Positions 22,371 to 34,165 of a stretch of DNA of 64,000 bases are shown here, in pieces (position 1 is the stretch's first letter; every line of letters begins with the position of its first letter). A program made the position numbers and the translations under genes. The notes below the pieces were generated by a model, which made no database searches, had not been told where the DNA came from, and saw nothing but the letters and a program-made list of their open reading frames with translations. Origin of the DNA: Flaccisagitta enflata. Its lineage: Eukaryota > Chaetognatha > Sagittoidea > Aphragmophora. The stretch spans positions 71,176,001 through 71,240,000 of the forward strand of contig OZ231126.1 in assembly GCA_965153355.1 (NCBI GenBank), in the 5' to 3' direction.

Positions 22371-22506
22371 AGGTGCGACAAAGCACCTCTATAACTGACT
22401 GTGTCCGTTGGTTGGTCGGTTGGTCGGTTGGTTGGTCGGTCGGTCGGGTAACGCATTCGTTCGACGATCCACACGTCGCACCTTATTGGCCTACTTGGCC
22501 TTGTTT
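22371..22506 (+). mobile_element. Helentron-like short element, Z type
   Basis: The hairpin AGGTGCGACAAAGCACCT at the left is followed by a (GGTTGGTC)n microsatellite. Near the right end GTCGCACCT, exactly complementary to AGGTGCGAC, is followed by TATTGGCCTACTTGGCCTTG and TTTT. This compact copy shows the design best. Confidence 0.7.
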
Positions 22507-23404
22507 TCTTATTTTGGGGATTCGAGATTCATGATTGCGTCTTAGAGTTTCAAACTTGATCTTTGTTACTACCTAGGGAAATAGTTTTCGTTCACTTGAT
22601 GAAGATATTCATTTACTGAATAAGTATCAAGTGGGTAGGTGTTTTATCTTTTTCAGTACCTCATCTGATGTCCTGCCTAAGTTATGACTGCTTCCATTTG
22701 GCTAGGTGACTGTATACTCAAAAAATGGTAGTCATATTCAAATTGCTCCAATTTCTAAACGCTTTGAGCCACTGGAATAGGATTGGTCCCATATGGTAGA
22801 ACCTCTGAAGAGGTTTCTAAATTTCTCAGATTTTTCCTATTTATCATCACTAGAAGTAAATTCAGCCGCTCGCGATTTCATCCCTTATCCTGCGACACAC
22901 TTTTATAAATCATGACAATCAATCTCAAACGAATAAATGTAATTTCTACCAAGATATGGTCAATTCAACAATAGAGTGGTTTCAAGACTTTTATTGCCGT
23001 ATCAGTCCAATTATTTCGGGCCAATGAGAATTTGCAGAAAGGTTTTCACCGTGAACGTCGACTTCCACTGAGCCGTCTTCGCGCGTCTAACAAGAAAAGA
23101 GCAGAGACTAACAGTGGTGATGATGATGATAATGATCTAAGCCGGATCAACAAGGCGCGGGGCCCTAAGCTAGGCTAGGGGCGCGGGGCCCCCTGACCCC
23201 CCCTCTTTGCACACCCTGCTAACCCTCCCCCTCTTTGCCCCTCCCCCCCTCGTATACCCAATAACTCCAAACCAGTCGATCAAAATTTTATCTAGCATGC
23301 ACAACTTCCTGTCTGCCTAAAATTGACATATTTAAAGAACTCAAAACAGATGAAACAACAAAATATGACAACACCATTACAGTTAACCATATTATCTTTC
23401 TTTC
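22507..23404. other. Dispersed-repeat remnant, no gene seen
   Basis: 22660-22865 resembles 4107-4590. 23150-23235 is C-rich (GGGGCCCCCTGACCCCCC). No gene. Confidence 0.45.
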
Positions 23405-23470
23405 CGGGCAGCGGAGGGGCCGATGGCCTATGATTCCACAAAGGGCAATTTTCTTCGGTTTCCGGCCTAT
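23405..23470. repeat. X''-type fragment
   Basis: CGGGCAGCGGAGGGGCCGATGG, CCTATGATTCCACAAAGGGC and AATTTTCTTCGG match 23985-24050 in reverse. Confidence 0.6.
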
Positions 23471-23564
23471 ATATGTCCCCCCTAGCCTAACAAGCCCAAA
23501 AGGGCAACAGTCGCGTGCGTCGGGAAATGACAAACAAAAGAGCAAAAACATGTTGAAATGTTAG

Positions 23565-23778
23565 GAATGTTAAAAAGTGTTAAAAAAAGTTAAAAAATGT
23601 TAAAGAATGTTAAACAATGTTAAAGAATGTTAGAAAAGGTTAAAAAATGTTAAAAAAAACTTTAGAAATGTTAAAAAAGGTAAAATTTTAAGAAATGTTA
23701 GATGTTAGAAAATGTTAAAAAATGTTAAAAAATGTTAAAAAAAAGTTGAAAAATGTTTAAAAATGTTAAAAACGATAG
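23565..23778. repeat. ~12-bp AATGTTAAAAA repeat
   Basis: About 18 degenerate copies of AAATGTTAAAAA. Confidence 0.9.
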
Positions 23779-23797
23779 AAAATTTTGAAATATTTCG

Positions 23798-23860
23798 GAT
23801 CGACGGACGGACAGATGGACCAACCAACAGACCAAGGTGTAGAGTCGCGTGCACGCAACT
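23798..23860 (-). mobile_element. Helentron-like Y element, 3' fragment
   Basis: GGACGGACAGATGGACCAACC microsatellite followed by GTAGAGTCGCGTGCACGC, AACT and AAAAA: only the 3' end is kept. Confidence 0.6.
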
Positions 23861-23869
23861 AAAAACAGG

Positions 23870-24115
23870 CTTCTCAGACCCTAAATCAGGCCTTTCAGAC
23901 CTCAGATCAATCCTCACAGACCCCAAACCACACCTCTCAGACCCAAAATCAGGCCTGTAAGCCTCCCAAAACAGCTTCTCAAACCGGAGAAAATTGTCCT
24001 CTGTGGAATCATAGGTCATTGGCCCCTCTGGGGGCGCTGCCCCTCTCATCATCTCCTCCCCTCATACACTAGCTATGGGGCATCAAGTACTGCTGACTAT
24101 GTAATGCTTTTGCCA
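23870..24115. repeat. X''-type element with short minisatellite
   Basis: Six or so 21-bp units (CTTCTCAGACCCTAAATCAGG type), then GGAGAAAATTGTCCTCTGTGG, ATCATAGGTCATTGGCCCC, GGGGGCGCTGCCCC and TACTGCTGACTATGTAATGC. Same order as the X' copies at 3256-4110 and 40762-41395. Confidence 0.65.
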
Positions 24116-24119
24116 TTAT

Positions 24120-24134
24120 TTTTTTCTTTCTTTT

Positions 24135-24178
<44 letters not shown>

Positions 24179-24186
24179 TTTCTTTT

Positions 24187-24222
<36 letters not shown>

Positions 24223-24233
24223 TTTCTTTCTCT
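24120..24233. repeat. (TTTC)n microsatellite
   Basis: TTTC tract of about 115 bp. Confidence 0.97.
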
Positions 24234-24339
24234 CTTTATATTTTTCTGTTTTTTTAGTGCTGCAGGCGAGGCTGAGGCGCGGGGCCTAAGCTATACTTTA
24301 ACCTATTTGTTGATCAGCATGATGATATCCAGTATTTGT

Positions 24340-25112
24340 ATTGTGATGATGATGATGATGATGTTAATGATATGATGATGAAGATGAAGATGAAAAGAAG
24401 AAGAAGGCAAAAGGAAAGATAAGAAAAAACAGAAAAGAAAAATAAAAAGATGATGCTGATACTCAAAAAATTTGAAAAGGAAAAAATAAGTAAAGACAAA
24501 GGATAAAAAACAGATATACAAAAGAAGAAGAAGAAGAAAAGAAGAAGAAAAAGAAGAAGGGCAGAATAAGAAGAAAGAGAAGAAGAAAAGAGATAAAGAA
24601 GAAGCGAAGAGAAGTGAAGATGAAGAAGAAGAAGAAGAAGAAGGAAGAAAGAACACAGAAGAAGAAGAAGAGAAGAAGAAGAGAAGAAGAAAGAAGAAGA
24701 AAGATGAAGAAACATGGAAGAAGATGAAGAAGAAGCGAAAGAAAGATGGAAGAAGAGGGAGAAGAAAGATGAAGAGAAAAGAAGAGACAGAAGAGAAAAG
24801 AAAGAAGAAGAAAAGACAGAAGAAGAAGAGAAGAAGAAGAAGAGAAAAGAAAGAAGAAGAAGAAGAAGAAGAAAGAAGAAAGACAAGAAGAAGATGAAAA
24901 GAAGAAGAAGAAGAAGAAGACAAAGAAGAAGAAGAAGAAGAAGAAGAAGAAGACGAAAAGAAGAAGAAGACAAAGAAGAAGAAGACGAAGAAGAAGACGA
25001 AGAAGAAGAAGAAGAAGAAGAAGAAGAAGACAAAGAAGAAAAAGACAAAGAAGAAGAAGACAAAGAAGAAGAAGACGAAGACGAAGACGAAGAAGAAGAA
25101 GACGAGGACGAA
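24340..25112. repeat. (GAT)n then long (GAA)n tract
   Basis: A GAT tract (24340-24385) is followed by A-rich sequence and from about 24520 by roughly 590 bp of GAA/GAAGAC trinucleotides. Open frames of up to 273 codons here are artefacts. Confidence 0.95.
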
Positions 25113-25289
25113 GACAGTCATCAAAACATGTATTTGAGGTCAGTTGGTCTTTTTTTATTCAACGATTACGAGTAAGAAAGATCTTGCAAAAGCCGGGATA
25201 TTGGATTCTCTTCGGTATCCGTCTCCTCGTAAGATTCTTCCTCGTAAGATTCGTCCTTGTAAGACAGGTTGTCATTTGGACTGAGTTCT

Positions 25290-25835
25290 ACAGGCCCAAT
25301 ATTGTTACATTCGGGTGTGTCAATATGCAAAAGGTTTTTTGATGAGACCATCAACATCAGACTGTACAAGTTAATGAATTTTAAGACTTTTACCATTTTT
25401 ATTTTGTCAAATTTCATTCATCTTCCATTTTTCTCAGAACCCCTTTTTAGACGCTAATTTGTATATTGCTGTGTTGATGATTTTATTTGTATCATTGCTC
25501 GTGTATTTAATCAAATCATAACCGTGAATATCTTGGTGCCAATTCTAGTTGAAACAAGGTAAATGCTGTTTATTTATCACCAAAGTTGTAAAAAGAGACA
25601 ATAACAAATGTTTTTTGTAGAAATTATGAGTCTCATTATCACCAAAACTGAGTGCAGATGCTGGAAATATATATATATTTAACAATCTTTACTTGCGCTA
25701 AAAAAACGGAAGATGAATGAAATTCTAAAAAATAAAAACGGTAAAAGCCTTAGAATTATTTTGTTCACACTCCCTGAAGTCAATGATCTGATCAAAAATA
25801 CTTTTGCATATTGACACACCCAATTGTTACATGTT
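25290..25835. repeat. Imperfect inverted duplication, ~130-bp arms
   Basis: 25290-25435 and 25705-25835 are inverted relatives. Shared strings read on one strand include GGGTGTGTCAATATGCAAAA, CTTTTACC.TTTTTATTTT and TTTCATTCATCTTCC. A minus-strand 83-codon frame at 25166-25417 overlaps the left arm; it starts with a hydrophobic VLKFINLYSLMLMVSS segment and has an acidic tail, but no known family and no supporting context, so it is not called. Confidence 0.6.
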
Positions 25836-26480
<645 letters not shown>

Positions 26481-27001
26481 AGAACACAGAGAAAAATAGA
26501 CAGGTTAATAAATAGAAAGAAACAACCGGGTAGAAAATAGATATTAGATAGAGTAGGGAAGTAAACGAAGAATTTGGATCAATTTGAAAATTAATATTGT
26601 CATCATTATAAGAAAGATAATTGTTTTAGCTTTCATTTGATATATCACATGATAGGATTCCAGAAATTTGTGCATTTCAATAAATATCTCTGTAATAATA
26701 TGTTTGTTGACGTTTCTGTCACTCTCTCAACTGATGAGTAACATCATTCACTTAAAACGAAACAGATTTGAGGAAGCAAATTGGGATCTTCTTTTGATTT
26801 CTATAGTAAAACATATGCTGTTTCTTTTTTTTATGGCGTCTGAGGGCGTCATTGTGGAAAGGAAACAAACACAGATATGAAATCACCAGGCTTTGGAGAT
26901 ACAGGGGTTAACTCGGCTTAACTAAGCGCGGCCTGGTTTAGCCATGGCAATCCTATTTTCAAAGTTTCTTTAACACTGACATTCTTCACTCAATTTTTTT
27001 G
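26481..27001. other. No gene seen
   Basis: AT-rich; a 70-codon frame (26668-26880) has no recognisable family. Confidence 0.4.
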
Positions 27002-27210
27002 AAAACAAGGCTGGATACACGGCTACCGAAGTCGCGTGCAGGTGGGCAGGGGCCATATTGAGGCCACTCCATCATTTGGGCAGGAGCAGTGGGCCAAAGA
27101 CCGCAAAAACCCAAAAAAGTAATGTGTGCGGACCAGAAGACGGACGCACCGACGGACCGACGGACGGACGGACCGACAAAGCGGGTTGTAGAGTCGCGTA
27201 GCACGCGACT
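27002..27210 (-). mobile_element. Helentron-like short element, Y type, complete
   Basis: AAACAAGGCTGGATACACGG at the left, GAAGTCGCGTGCAGGTGGGC 28 bp in, GGGCAGGAGCAGTGGGCC, a (GGACGGACC)n microsatellite, and the terminal hairpin AGTCGCGTAGCACGCGACT followed by AAAAAAA. There is no obvious target duplication; flanks are T/A-rich. Non-coding, about 209 bp. A good reference copy for the family. Confidence 0.75.
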
Positions 27211-27689
27211 AAAAAAACTTAACCCAAGGACAGTATAGGCTATAACTGACTAAATTTTGCTACAATAGAACATAATTTTGCTTTTTATATTGCCTGGGCC
27301 ATTATTCCACCCATGTTAAAATTCCGACGCCGCCTCTTTCGCTCGTTTCTCTAAGGGACCAGGCGATATTTACTTCCCTAGATAGAGTTAAGATTTGGAG
27401 AGAGAGAGAGAGACAGAGAGAGACAGAGACAGAGACAGAGACAGAGAGAGAGTTAGAAAACGAGTAAAGGACAGTGACATCGAGATGGCTAAGATAAGCA
27501 GAAACTCTCAGACAGTCATTATTGGACGAACATTTTTGATCAGACATTTTAAATCAGACATTTTAGTTTAGACATTTTAGGATAGACATTATCATTGTGA
27601 GACATACTTCATGAGACATACATGACTTGTCACAAACTCGGTGGGACAACTAGAATTAAGACATTTTCGTGCTGACTGAAGGCATTCAA
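27211..27689. other. No gene seen; short GAGACA repeat
   Basis: 27398-27452 holds GAGAGACAGAGACA units. 27530-27600 repeats CAGACATTTTA. No gene. Confidence 0.5.
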
Positions 27690-28145
27690 GAGCGTAAACT
27701 GAGGTCTAAGAAGGCTGATAATGCTGAGAATGCCGATTGGAAGCTTGAGAGGGCTGACTTGAGGCTTGAGAAAGCTGGATTAAGGCCTGAAAAGCCAGAG
27801 GACTGATTTGAAGCCTGTTAGCAATAAATTGAGGTTTAGATGACTGATTTGAGGCCTGAGAGGCCTAATTTGAGGCATGAGAGGCCAGGTCTGAGGCCTG
27901 AGAATTTGGTTTTGAGGCCTGAGAAGCCAGATTTGAGGCCTGGGAGGCCAGATTTGAGGCCTGAGAGGCAAGATTTGAAGCCTGAGAGGCCAGATTTGAG
28001 GCCTGGGAGGCTGGATTTGAGACCTGAGAGGCTGGATTTGAGGCCTGAGAGGCCAGATTTGAGGCCTGAGGGGTCTGATGAAGGGGGGGACTAACGGACG
28101 CACGAATGGACGGACGAACAAAAGTCCCCTTTGGGACCGCTGCCC
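27690..28145. repeat. 21-bp minisatellite ending in X-family edge
   Basis: Units of GAGGCCTGAGAGGCCAGATTT (27840-28070), then ACGGACGCACGAATGGACGG, AAAAGTCCCCTTTGGGACCG and CTGCCCAAAAAAG. Reverse orientation of 1996-2545. Confidence 0.85.
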
Positions 28146-28149
28146 AAAA

Positions 28150-28620
28150 AAGCAGCTAGATGTAAGAATTCAGACATGGCAAGAAAAACCACAGCATGGG
28201 GCGTTTATGCGGCAAATGGAGGAAATAGGAGCTGATATGAAAGGGACGTTTGGGTGGCTAAACACTAAACAGTTGTGCACTCGATCTGTTCTCAGAATCA
28301 TACATGTGCGCAGCGCAGGAGATGGCAATTTTCACTAAATTCCACAAAAAGAACATAATACACAATAGCAATGATGCTTCCTGTCGAATATGTAAAAAAA
28401 AAAGAAAATGATGAAACCATCTACCATATCCTATAGCTTGGCCAAACGTGAATATTTTGTGCGTCACAATGCGATTTGCAAATACTTACATTTCGTAATA
28501 GGTCAAGCCTACAACCTCCCATATGGAAAGAATTGGTATAAGCACGAACCCAAGGAAGTCATAACCTCAAAAAATGTTGATATTCTATATGACCGAGTGA
28601 TAACTAGTCATCCAAGGATC
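28150..28620 (+). pseudogene. Non-LTR retrotransposon reverse transcriptase, far C-terminal fragment
   Basis: Frames read ..IQTWQEKPQHGAFMRQMEEI and, after frameshifts and stops, ..YFVRHNAICKYLHFVIGQAY and KNWYKHEPKEVITSKNVDIL. These match the tail of non-LTR polyproteins whose 21285-21640-type region lies upstream (the KNWYEHxPExV block). The fragment sits between X-family pieces at both sides. Degenerate, not functional. Confidence 0.6.
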
Positions 28621-28745
28621 GCATATGTTCAGCGGTACCCGATGCCCTGCTTGGAGTGATAAGCTGCAGAAGTGGAATGAGAGCAGGGCAGCGGCCCCAA
28701 AGGGCCGATGTCCTGTATGACACAGGGGTGAATTTCCAGACGTCC
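28620..28745 (+). repeat. X-family copy
   Basis: AGCGGTACCCGATGCCCTGC, GCAGGGCAGCGGCCCCAAAG, GATGTCCTGTATGACACAGG. 28780-28920 then shows three copies of TTTTCCATGTTATTCAAT about 60 bp apart. Confidence 0.7.
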
Positions 28746-28923
28746 TGAGAAGGCTTATTTGAGGCCTTTGGGGCTACTTTCCTTGTTATTCAATGGAACA
28801 TTTGATTCTTTTTCATTTCATTGTCAATTTTCCATGTTATTCAATCTAAATTTTGCATTTCTTTCAAAATTTTGTCTATTTTCCATGTTATTCAATAGGG
28901 ATTTCCCATATTTTTAACTTCTC

Positions 28924-29787
28924 ATTAAAGGAAATGATCTTGGAAAAATGATAGATAGTCTGAATGAGGAGCTAAAAGAAATTAGTGACTTTTTCAAGGC
29001 ATATCAACTTAAGTTAAACCCCAAAAAAACTAAGTCAGTCATTTTTAGAAGAAAGGCACTCCGACATGACTATGAACAATCTGACATACTTCTTGATGGA
29101 GAAGTCCTAATAGTCAATGATGAGGCCTCATTTCTAGGAATCACAATAGATAGTAACCTGAGCTGGGAAAAACATTGTACAAATGTTGATAATAAGATTT
29201 CACGAAACAATAGTGTCATAAATAGAATGAAAAACTTGCTCCCGCCCCAAACATTAAAGATACTCTACCATTCATTCATTCAACCACATGTGCAATATGG
29301 TCTTCCAGCATGGGGAGGTTGCAATGCTCAAAATAGAAATAGAATTATAAATATCCAAAAGAGAGCCATAAGAACAATTACAAAAATTTATTTCTCAGCA
29401 CACACTGAGCCACGAATGAAAGAGCTTGGCCTGCTAAAATTTAATGATTTGTACGAGCAACAATGCTTGATGCTAACCCATGACTGCTTTTTTAAAAGAG
29501 CACCCAAAATGATTACACACTTAATTAGTAGGCAGAACTCTGAGTACAATCTTAGAGGACAAGCTCAAAATCCCCTTGACCTTAAAATCCCAAACATTAA
29601 ATCAAGGGCAGCTAGTAATAGCTTCAGTGCCAAAGCTCCAGTACAATGGAATACCCCTATAGAGTTAAGACAAATTGAACAAAAGCCACTTTTCAAGAGA
29701 AAGATAAAAAAGGCGATTCTCAATAGATATGGTCACAAAACTGATTGTAACAATCCTAGATGCAAAGATAGAAATCAACATACTTAA
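28924..29787 (+). pseudogene. Jockey/CR1-like non-LTR retrotransposon, 3' end of reverse transcriptase ORF
   Basis: The frame is open from just after a TAA at about 28918 to the stop at 29785-29787. It holds about 287 codons without interruption (first ATG 28948). Sequence such as FFKAYQLKLNPKKTKSVIF, FLGITIDSNLSWEKH, LYHSFIQPHVQYGLPAWGG and IQKRAIRTIT is typical of the thumb and following region of Jockey/CR1-type reverse transcriptases. The catalytic YADD motif and everything before it are missing, as in 5'-truncated LINE insertions. The intact frame suggests a fairly young copy. The 3' UTR continues at 30305 after the element at 29797-30304. The clade assignment is tentative. Confidence 0.8.
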
Positions 29788-29796
29788 CACTACTTA

Positions 29797-30304
29797 GGAC
29801 TCGCAATAGTTAACTTTAACTAGCTAGTTAACTAGTTAGAATTCTGAAAACCCCTATAGTTAACTACGAAAAATTAACTAGTTAAAACAGTTAATGATAT
29901 CTATGGAAAAATGGGGGAAAATCACCTTTTTGGGCAGCGGCCCCAAAGGGGTCGATGACCTATGCTTTCACACATATGGGGAATTTTCTCCTTCTCCTTC
30001 TCCTTCTCCTTCTTCTTCTTCTTCTTCTTCTTCTTCTTCTTCTCCGTCCCCCCCCCCTCAAATTACCGTCTCGAGGCCCAAATCCTAGTCTCGAGGCCTA
30101 AATCCTAGCCTGAAGGCCCAGATCCTAGCCTGGAGGTCCAGATCCCAGCCTTGAGGCCCAAATCTCAGCCTTGAAGTCCAAATCTCAGCCAAGAGGCCAG
30201 ATCACAGGAGGAGGCCTTTTGTAACTAGCCTTTTGTAACTAGCGAAATCTTTAGTTAGTTAACTATTAACTAGTTAATTTGAAAACCTTAACTATTGCGA
30301 CTCC
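29797..30304. mobile_element. Terminal-inverted-repeat element inserted at the LINE stop codon
   Basis: The ends GGACTCGCAATAG (left) and CTATTGCGACTCC (right) are inverted with one mismatch. TAACACTACTTA occurs at 29785-29796 and 30305-30316, a 12-bp target duplication. Inner ends are rich in TTAACTAGTTA. The core carries an X' piece (29928-30230): GGGCAGCGGCCCCAAAGGGG, ACCTATGCTTTCACAC, a (CTT)n tract and 20-bp minisatellite units. At 508 bp it is non-coding. Confidence 0.75.
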
Positions 30305-30316
30305 TAACACTACTTA

Positions 30317-31105
30317 AAGTTAAACAAAGCTCACTTAGTCAGGTTTTTGGTTAGGTTAGGATAGGGTTTGCTAGGTTAGGTTTGTTAGGTACAATTAGGC
30401 CCATTTTTTTTTCTTTCTATTTCCTACTAACAACTAAACTCATTAAAACTAATTTTCTCTGATATTCAACGCCGTCTCTATGGCACCCAGACAGTTCCTG
30501 GCCCTCAAAGGCCATGTCCTGTCAGACCATAGCCCTCTTGTCATATTATGAAACTCAGCTTTAGTCCAATTAAAGGTAAACACAAGGGGGTGTCCTTCAC
30601 AGGACAGACTATTCCCCGCTATACCTGTTTGTTTTCTCAAACAGTGTCCCTAGCGGATCCTCATTGCAACGGTATAGTAACAGAAAATTGTATTGAGTTG
30701 ATCATCATGTGGTTCAAATGTTGATTGGTGTCTGTATTTATCCTCATTATTACTTCACCTCTTTGCGTATATTGCAATGATAATCTATGTAGGCAAGATG
30801 GATTGTCTAGCAAGCTGTGCACAAAACTGAATTGAGACTTATCATGTTATGTATGACTACTGCGCAGTTTGCTCCCACATGAAGCAGGGGATCCTCTTGT
30901 GGGTGCCTTTTCTGGTCTTTCTCCATCTTTTCTTCTCAGGAATACCTGGCTCTGACATTGCCTCATCAAACTTGAAGAAAAGGAACATCTGATATCCAAC
31001 ATCCGACACCCTTCTGAATCCCAAATACTTGTAACCTAGTATATATAACTGTCTATTGTTATATGGTAGCATATACCATCTTGTATAATTATTCATTCAA
31101 TTTTT
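30317..31105. other. LINE 3' UTR remnant, then no gene seen
   Basis: 30330-30400 repeats GTTAGG/GTTTG and probably belongs to the LINE 3' end. The rest shows no convincing feature. Confidence 0.45.
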
Positions 31106-31308
31106 AGTCACGTGCACGCGACTCTACAACCCGCTTTGTCCGTCGGTTGGTTGGTTGGTTGGTTGGTCGGTTGGTCCGTCACACTTTACTTTTTTTTATG
31201 ATTTTATTTCTTTGACCCCACTGCTCCTGCCCAAATGGTCTGGTGACCTCAAATATGGCCCCTGCCCACCCGCACGCGACTTCGGTAGCCGTGTATCCGG
31301 CCTTGTTT
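31106..31308 (+). mobile_element. Helentron-like short element, Y type, complete
   Basis: AGTCACGTGCACGCGACT hairpin, CTACAACCCGCTTTGTC, (GGTTGGTT)n, ACTGCTCCTGCCCAAATGG, CCGCACGCGACTTCGGTAG, GTGTATCCGGCCTTGTTT. Confidence 0.75.
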
Positions 31309-31331
31309 CTTGTTATTTTATTTGGAGGATG

Positions 31332-31402
31332 CCCAAGTGACCTCCAGCACTGCTCCTGCCCACCCGCACGCGATTGGGGAAGTCGTGTATCCGGCCTTGT
31401 TT
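31332..31402 (+). mobile_element. Helentron-like Y element, partial
   Basis: GTGACCTCCAGCACTGCTCC, CCGCACGCGATTGGGGAAG, GTGTATCCGGCCTTGTTT: lacks the hairpin and microsatellite. Lies 23 bp after a complete copy. Confidence 0.65.
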
Positions 31403-31680
31403 AAAAATCAGGCTAAAAAAACCAGAGATATTAGATAAAAACATGAGTGAAGATTTCCATTTCCAAGATAGTAGCAAGGAGCTGGTAGGGCATGGGGAAA
31501 CAAACTTAAAAGCATGAAACGTCTTAGTCCCGGACACACGACTCTAGCATTGGAGAGTGTTTGGTCCTGGTGTTTTCTCTCGTATTCCATCTTTTTTTTT
31601 TCAATGCGTTTGGACTTTAAGACGTGACGAGGTCACGAGATTCCCTTTTGACTTCTTTTGGCCTTCCGTGAAATCTCCTT

Positions 31681-31912
31681 TAGGTCTGCTGCTGCATCCT
31701 AAGTCTGATGCTGCAATTCAAGTCTGATGCTGCATCCTAAGTTTTTTGCTGCATTCTGAGTCTATTGCTGCATCTTAAGTCTGTTGTTGCAACCTAAGTC
31801 TGTCGCTGCATTCAAAGTCTATTTCTGCAGCTTAATCTGTTGCTGCATCCTGAGTCGGATGCTGCATCCTAAGTCTGTTGTTGCATCTAAACGATGTTTT
31901 GCTGCTGCAGAT
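31681..31912. repeat. 20-bp CTGCATCCTAAGTCTG repeat
   Basis: About eleven degenerate copies of TCTGATGCTGCATCCTAAG. Confidence 0.9.
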
Positions 31913-32223
31913 TAGATCTCTTTTTTTTTCTTTTGTTCTGCAGCTCTTCTCTGTCCTCTGTCCCCATGCGTTGTCTACAGGGTGTGTAATCCATCTAATC
32001 CCACCCGACCCTAGTGCTCAATTGCTTTGTCACTAGTTTCTCAATTTTTTTTTGAGTATACGAGGGCTAGAACACGGAACACCCGTTGCTTTGTTTAAAA
32101 GAAAGTAAAATTGGGTAATGCTTTTTTTACCTTCTTCATTGCCTATGCTTTCTTTCTTTTTGAAGTTATCCTCCATCACTGGTCCAGTGGTCCTTTTCTT
32201 TTTGCATTCATCCCCTTTTTAAT
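31913..32223. other. No gene seen
   Basis: T-rich, no recognisable features. Confidence 0.35.
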
Positions 32224-32427
32224 AGCGTGCTACGCGAATGTAAACCCCGACTTGTCTTTCTGTCCTTCCGTCCATCCGTTTGTCGGTCGGTTGGTTGGTC
32301 ACATTTTACTTTTTTTATCATTTTTATTTATCGACGTCACTACTCCTACCTAAATGGTCTGGTGACCTCAAATATGGCCCCTGTCCACCCGCACGCGACT
32401 TTGGTAGCCCATTATCTGGCCTTGTTT
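32224..32427 (+). mobile_element. Helentron-like short element, Y type
   Basis: AGCGTGCTACGCGAATG, (GTCCTTCC)n, CTCCTACCTAAATGGTCTGG, CCGCACGCGACTTTGGTAG, ATTATCTGGCCTTGTTT. Somewhat diverged ends. Confidence 0.65.
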
Positions 32428-32652
32428 CTTAACCGGCAGTATTTCCATCCATATACAGCGCAAGCTCCACTTCTCGACACTTGCCTGTGCATAAGTTCCC
32501 ACTTCTTTTCGCACGTAGTTGTAACATTTCACCATTCGCCAGTTTTTTCGTGGTGACGCTTTATTTCTTCCTTAATCGTTTCTCACTTCTGCCTGCTTGA
32601 GTGCTTCGTCCCCCGGGGCGTCACATATTCGCTTACAGTCTCTCTGTCTGTT

Positions 32653-32842
<190 letters not shown>

Positions 32843-33090
32843 TCTTTCCCCCAATGTCCCACCTTATATCCCATGTGAGCCGTGCAAAGGCAATTTTGGT
32901 CCAAACTCAACGAGGCTCGGATTTGGGTTTATCCTTTTTTCAGGTAGAATTCAAGCAGTTGTACAACTATTTTCGTTTGGTCGGTTTGTCTGTTACAAGT
33001 GCATGACACTCCCTCGCTATTGGGCCTGCTATGTGTGGTGTATCCTTTCCTGTTTCTATTTGTCGTGCGAGTGTTTTTTCGGACGTTTTT

Positions 33091-33292
33091 AGTCACGTGC
33101 ACGCGACTCTACACTCCGCTTTGTCCGTCGGTTGGTCGGTCGGTTGGTCGGTCGGTCGGTCGGTCACACTTTACTTTTTTATGATATTCATTTTTAGACC
33201 TCACTGCTCCTGCCCAAATGGTCTAGTGACCTCAAATATGGCCCCTGCCCGCCCGCACGCGACTTCGGTAGCCGTGTATCCGGCCTTGTTTT
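33091..33292 (+). mobile_element. Helentron-like short element, Y type, complete
   Basis: AGTCACGTGCACGCGACT hairpin, (GGTCGGTC)n, ACTGCTCCTGCCC, CCGCACGCGACTTCGGTAG, GTGTATCCGGCCTTGTTT. Nearly identical in layout to 31106-31308. Confidence 0.75.
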
Positions 33293-33508
33293 CTGAAGAC
33301 TCCGCGTTGCATTGCAACATATCCTGTTTCTCTTACTACATTTTTTTGGGGAAAGGTAAGGGTGTAGAATAGAGGGAGAACTTCGTTCTTTCCTTATCTT
33401 TGTGATAATATCTACTCATCAACCAATACTTTTGAAACCTAGTGGGAGGGTCTGTACATAGTTTAGACTGTGTGTGAACACATCATGAAAAAAAGACTGA
33501 ACATTTTT

Positions 33509-33794
33509 AGATGCGTCCGTCAGGAACGCATCTCTATAAAAGGATCTGTCTGTCGGTCAGTTGGTCCGTCAGTTCGTCGGTCTGTAACGCCTGTGCAAAA
33601 ACCGCGTTTCTCGGCTGATATAGGCCACGGTGAGATCCTGTACTGAATCAAATGATCAACAAACGTGTTTTGAGAGCCTCCACTTTTCTGTTGCTTCATC
33701 TGTCTGTCCATCGTTATCTCCATACATCTCGCATATTAGGTCAATACATGCAGAGACACAGTCCGGACGCATCGTTGCTCGGTCGGGCTTGTTC
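33509..33794 (+). mobile_element. Helentron-like short element, Z type
   Basis: Hairpin arms AGATGCGTCC..GGAACGCATCT at 33509-33533, a GTCGGTCAGTTGGTCC microsatellite, and GGACGCATCG..GGTCGGGCTTGTTC near 33765-33794. The right boundary is less certain than for 22371-22506. Confidence 0.5.
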
Positions 33795-34165
33795 AATCAC
33801 TCTCTGCAGGGTAAGCGTGGGATTTTTAAGCAAATCCCTTCAATTTTCAAAGGTCAATTTGACTGACTCAAACCTAATAGGAAAGCTTGAGATTGAACAT
33901 AAGTACATCCATGCTACAACACGGCGGATCAATATCAAAATTTCAAAGATCAGGCCTGGTAAATTGTCGACATTAACGAGAAAAAAGTGAATGTAGCAAG
34001 GTTAACTATTTTTGAGGGTTTTTTTGCTCTGAGCGCTTCCCTCTCAATGTTTACTTTGGAAGAAAATAGATCCTGCAAAATAAAATTCAAATTTAAGCGC
34101 TCAAACGACTGTGACTCAGCTACGGCATGATTCTCCGGCAGTCTACGCCCTTAATAAGGGTTTTT

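Noticed and set aside
24303-25175. Open frames of 150-273 codons over the GAA tract
   Set aside because: Poly-Glu/Lys/Phe/Ser translations of a trinucleotide repeat in several frames.
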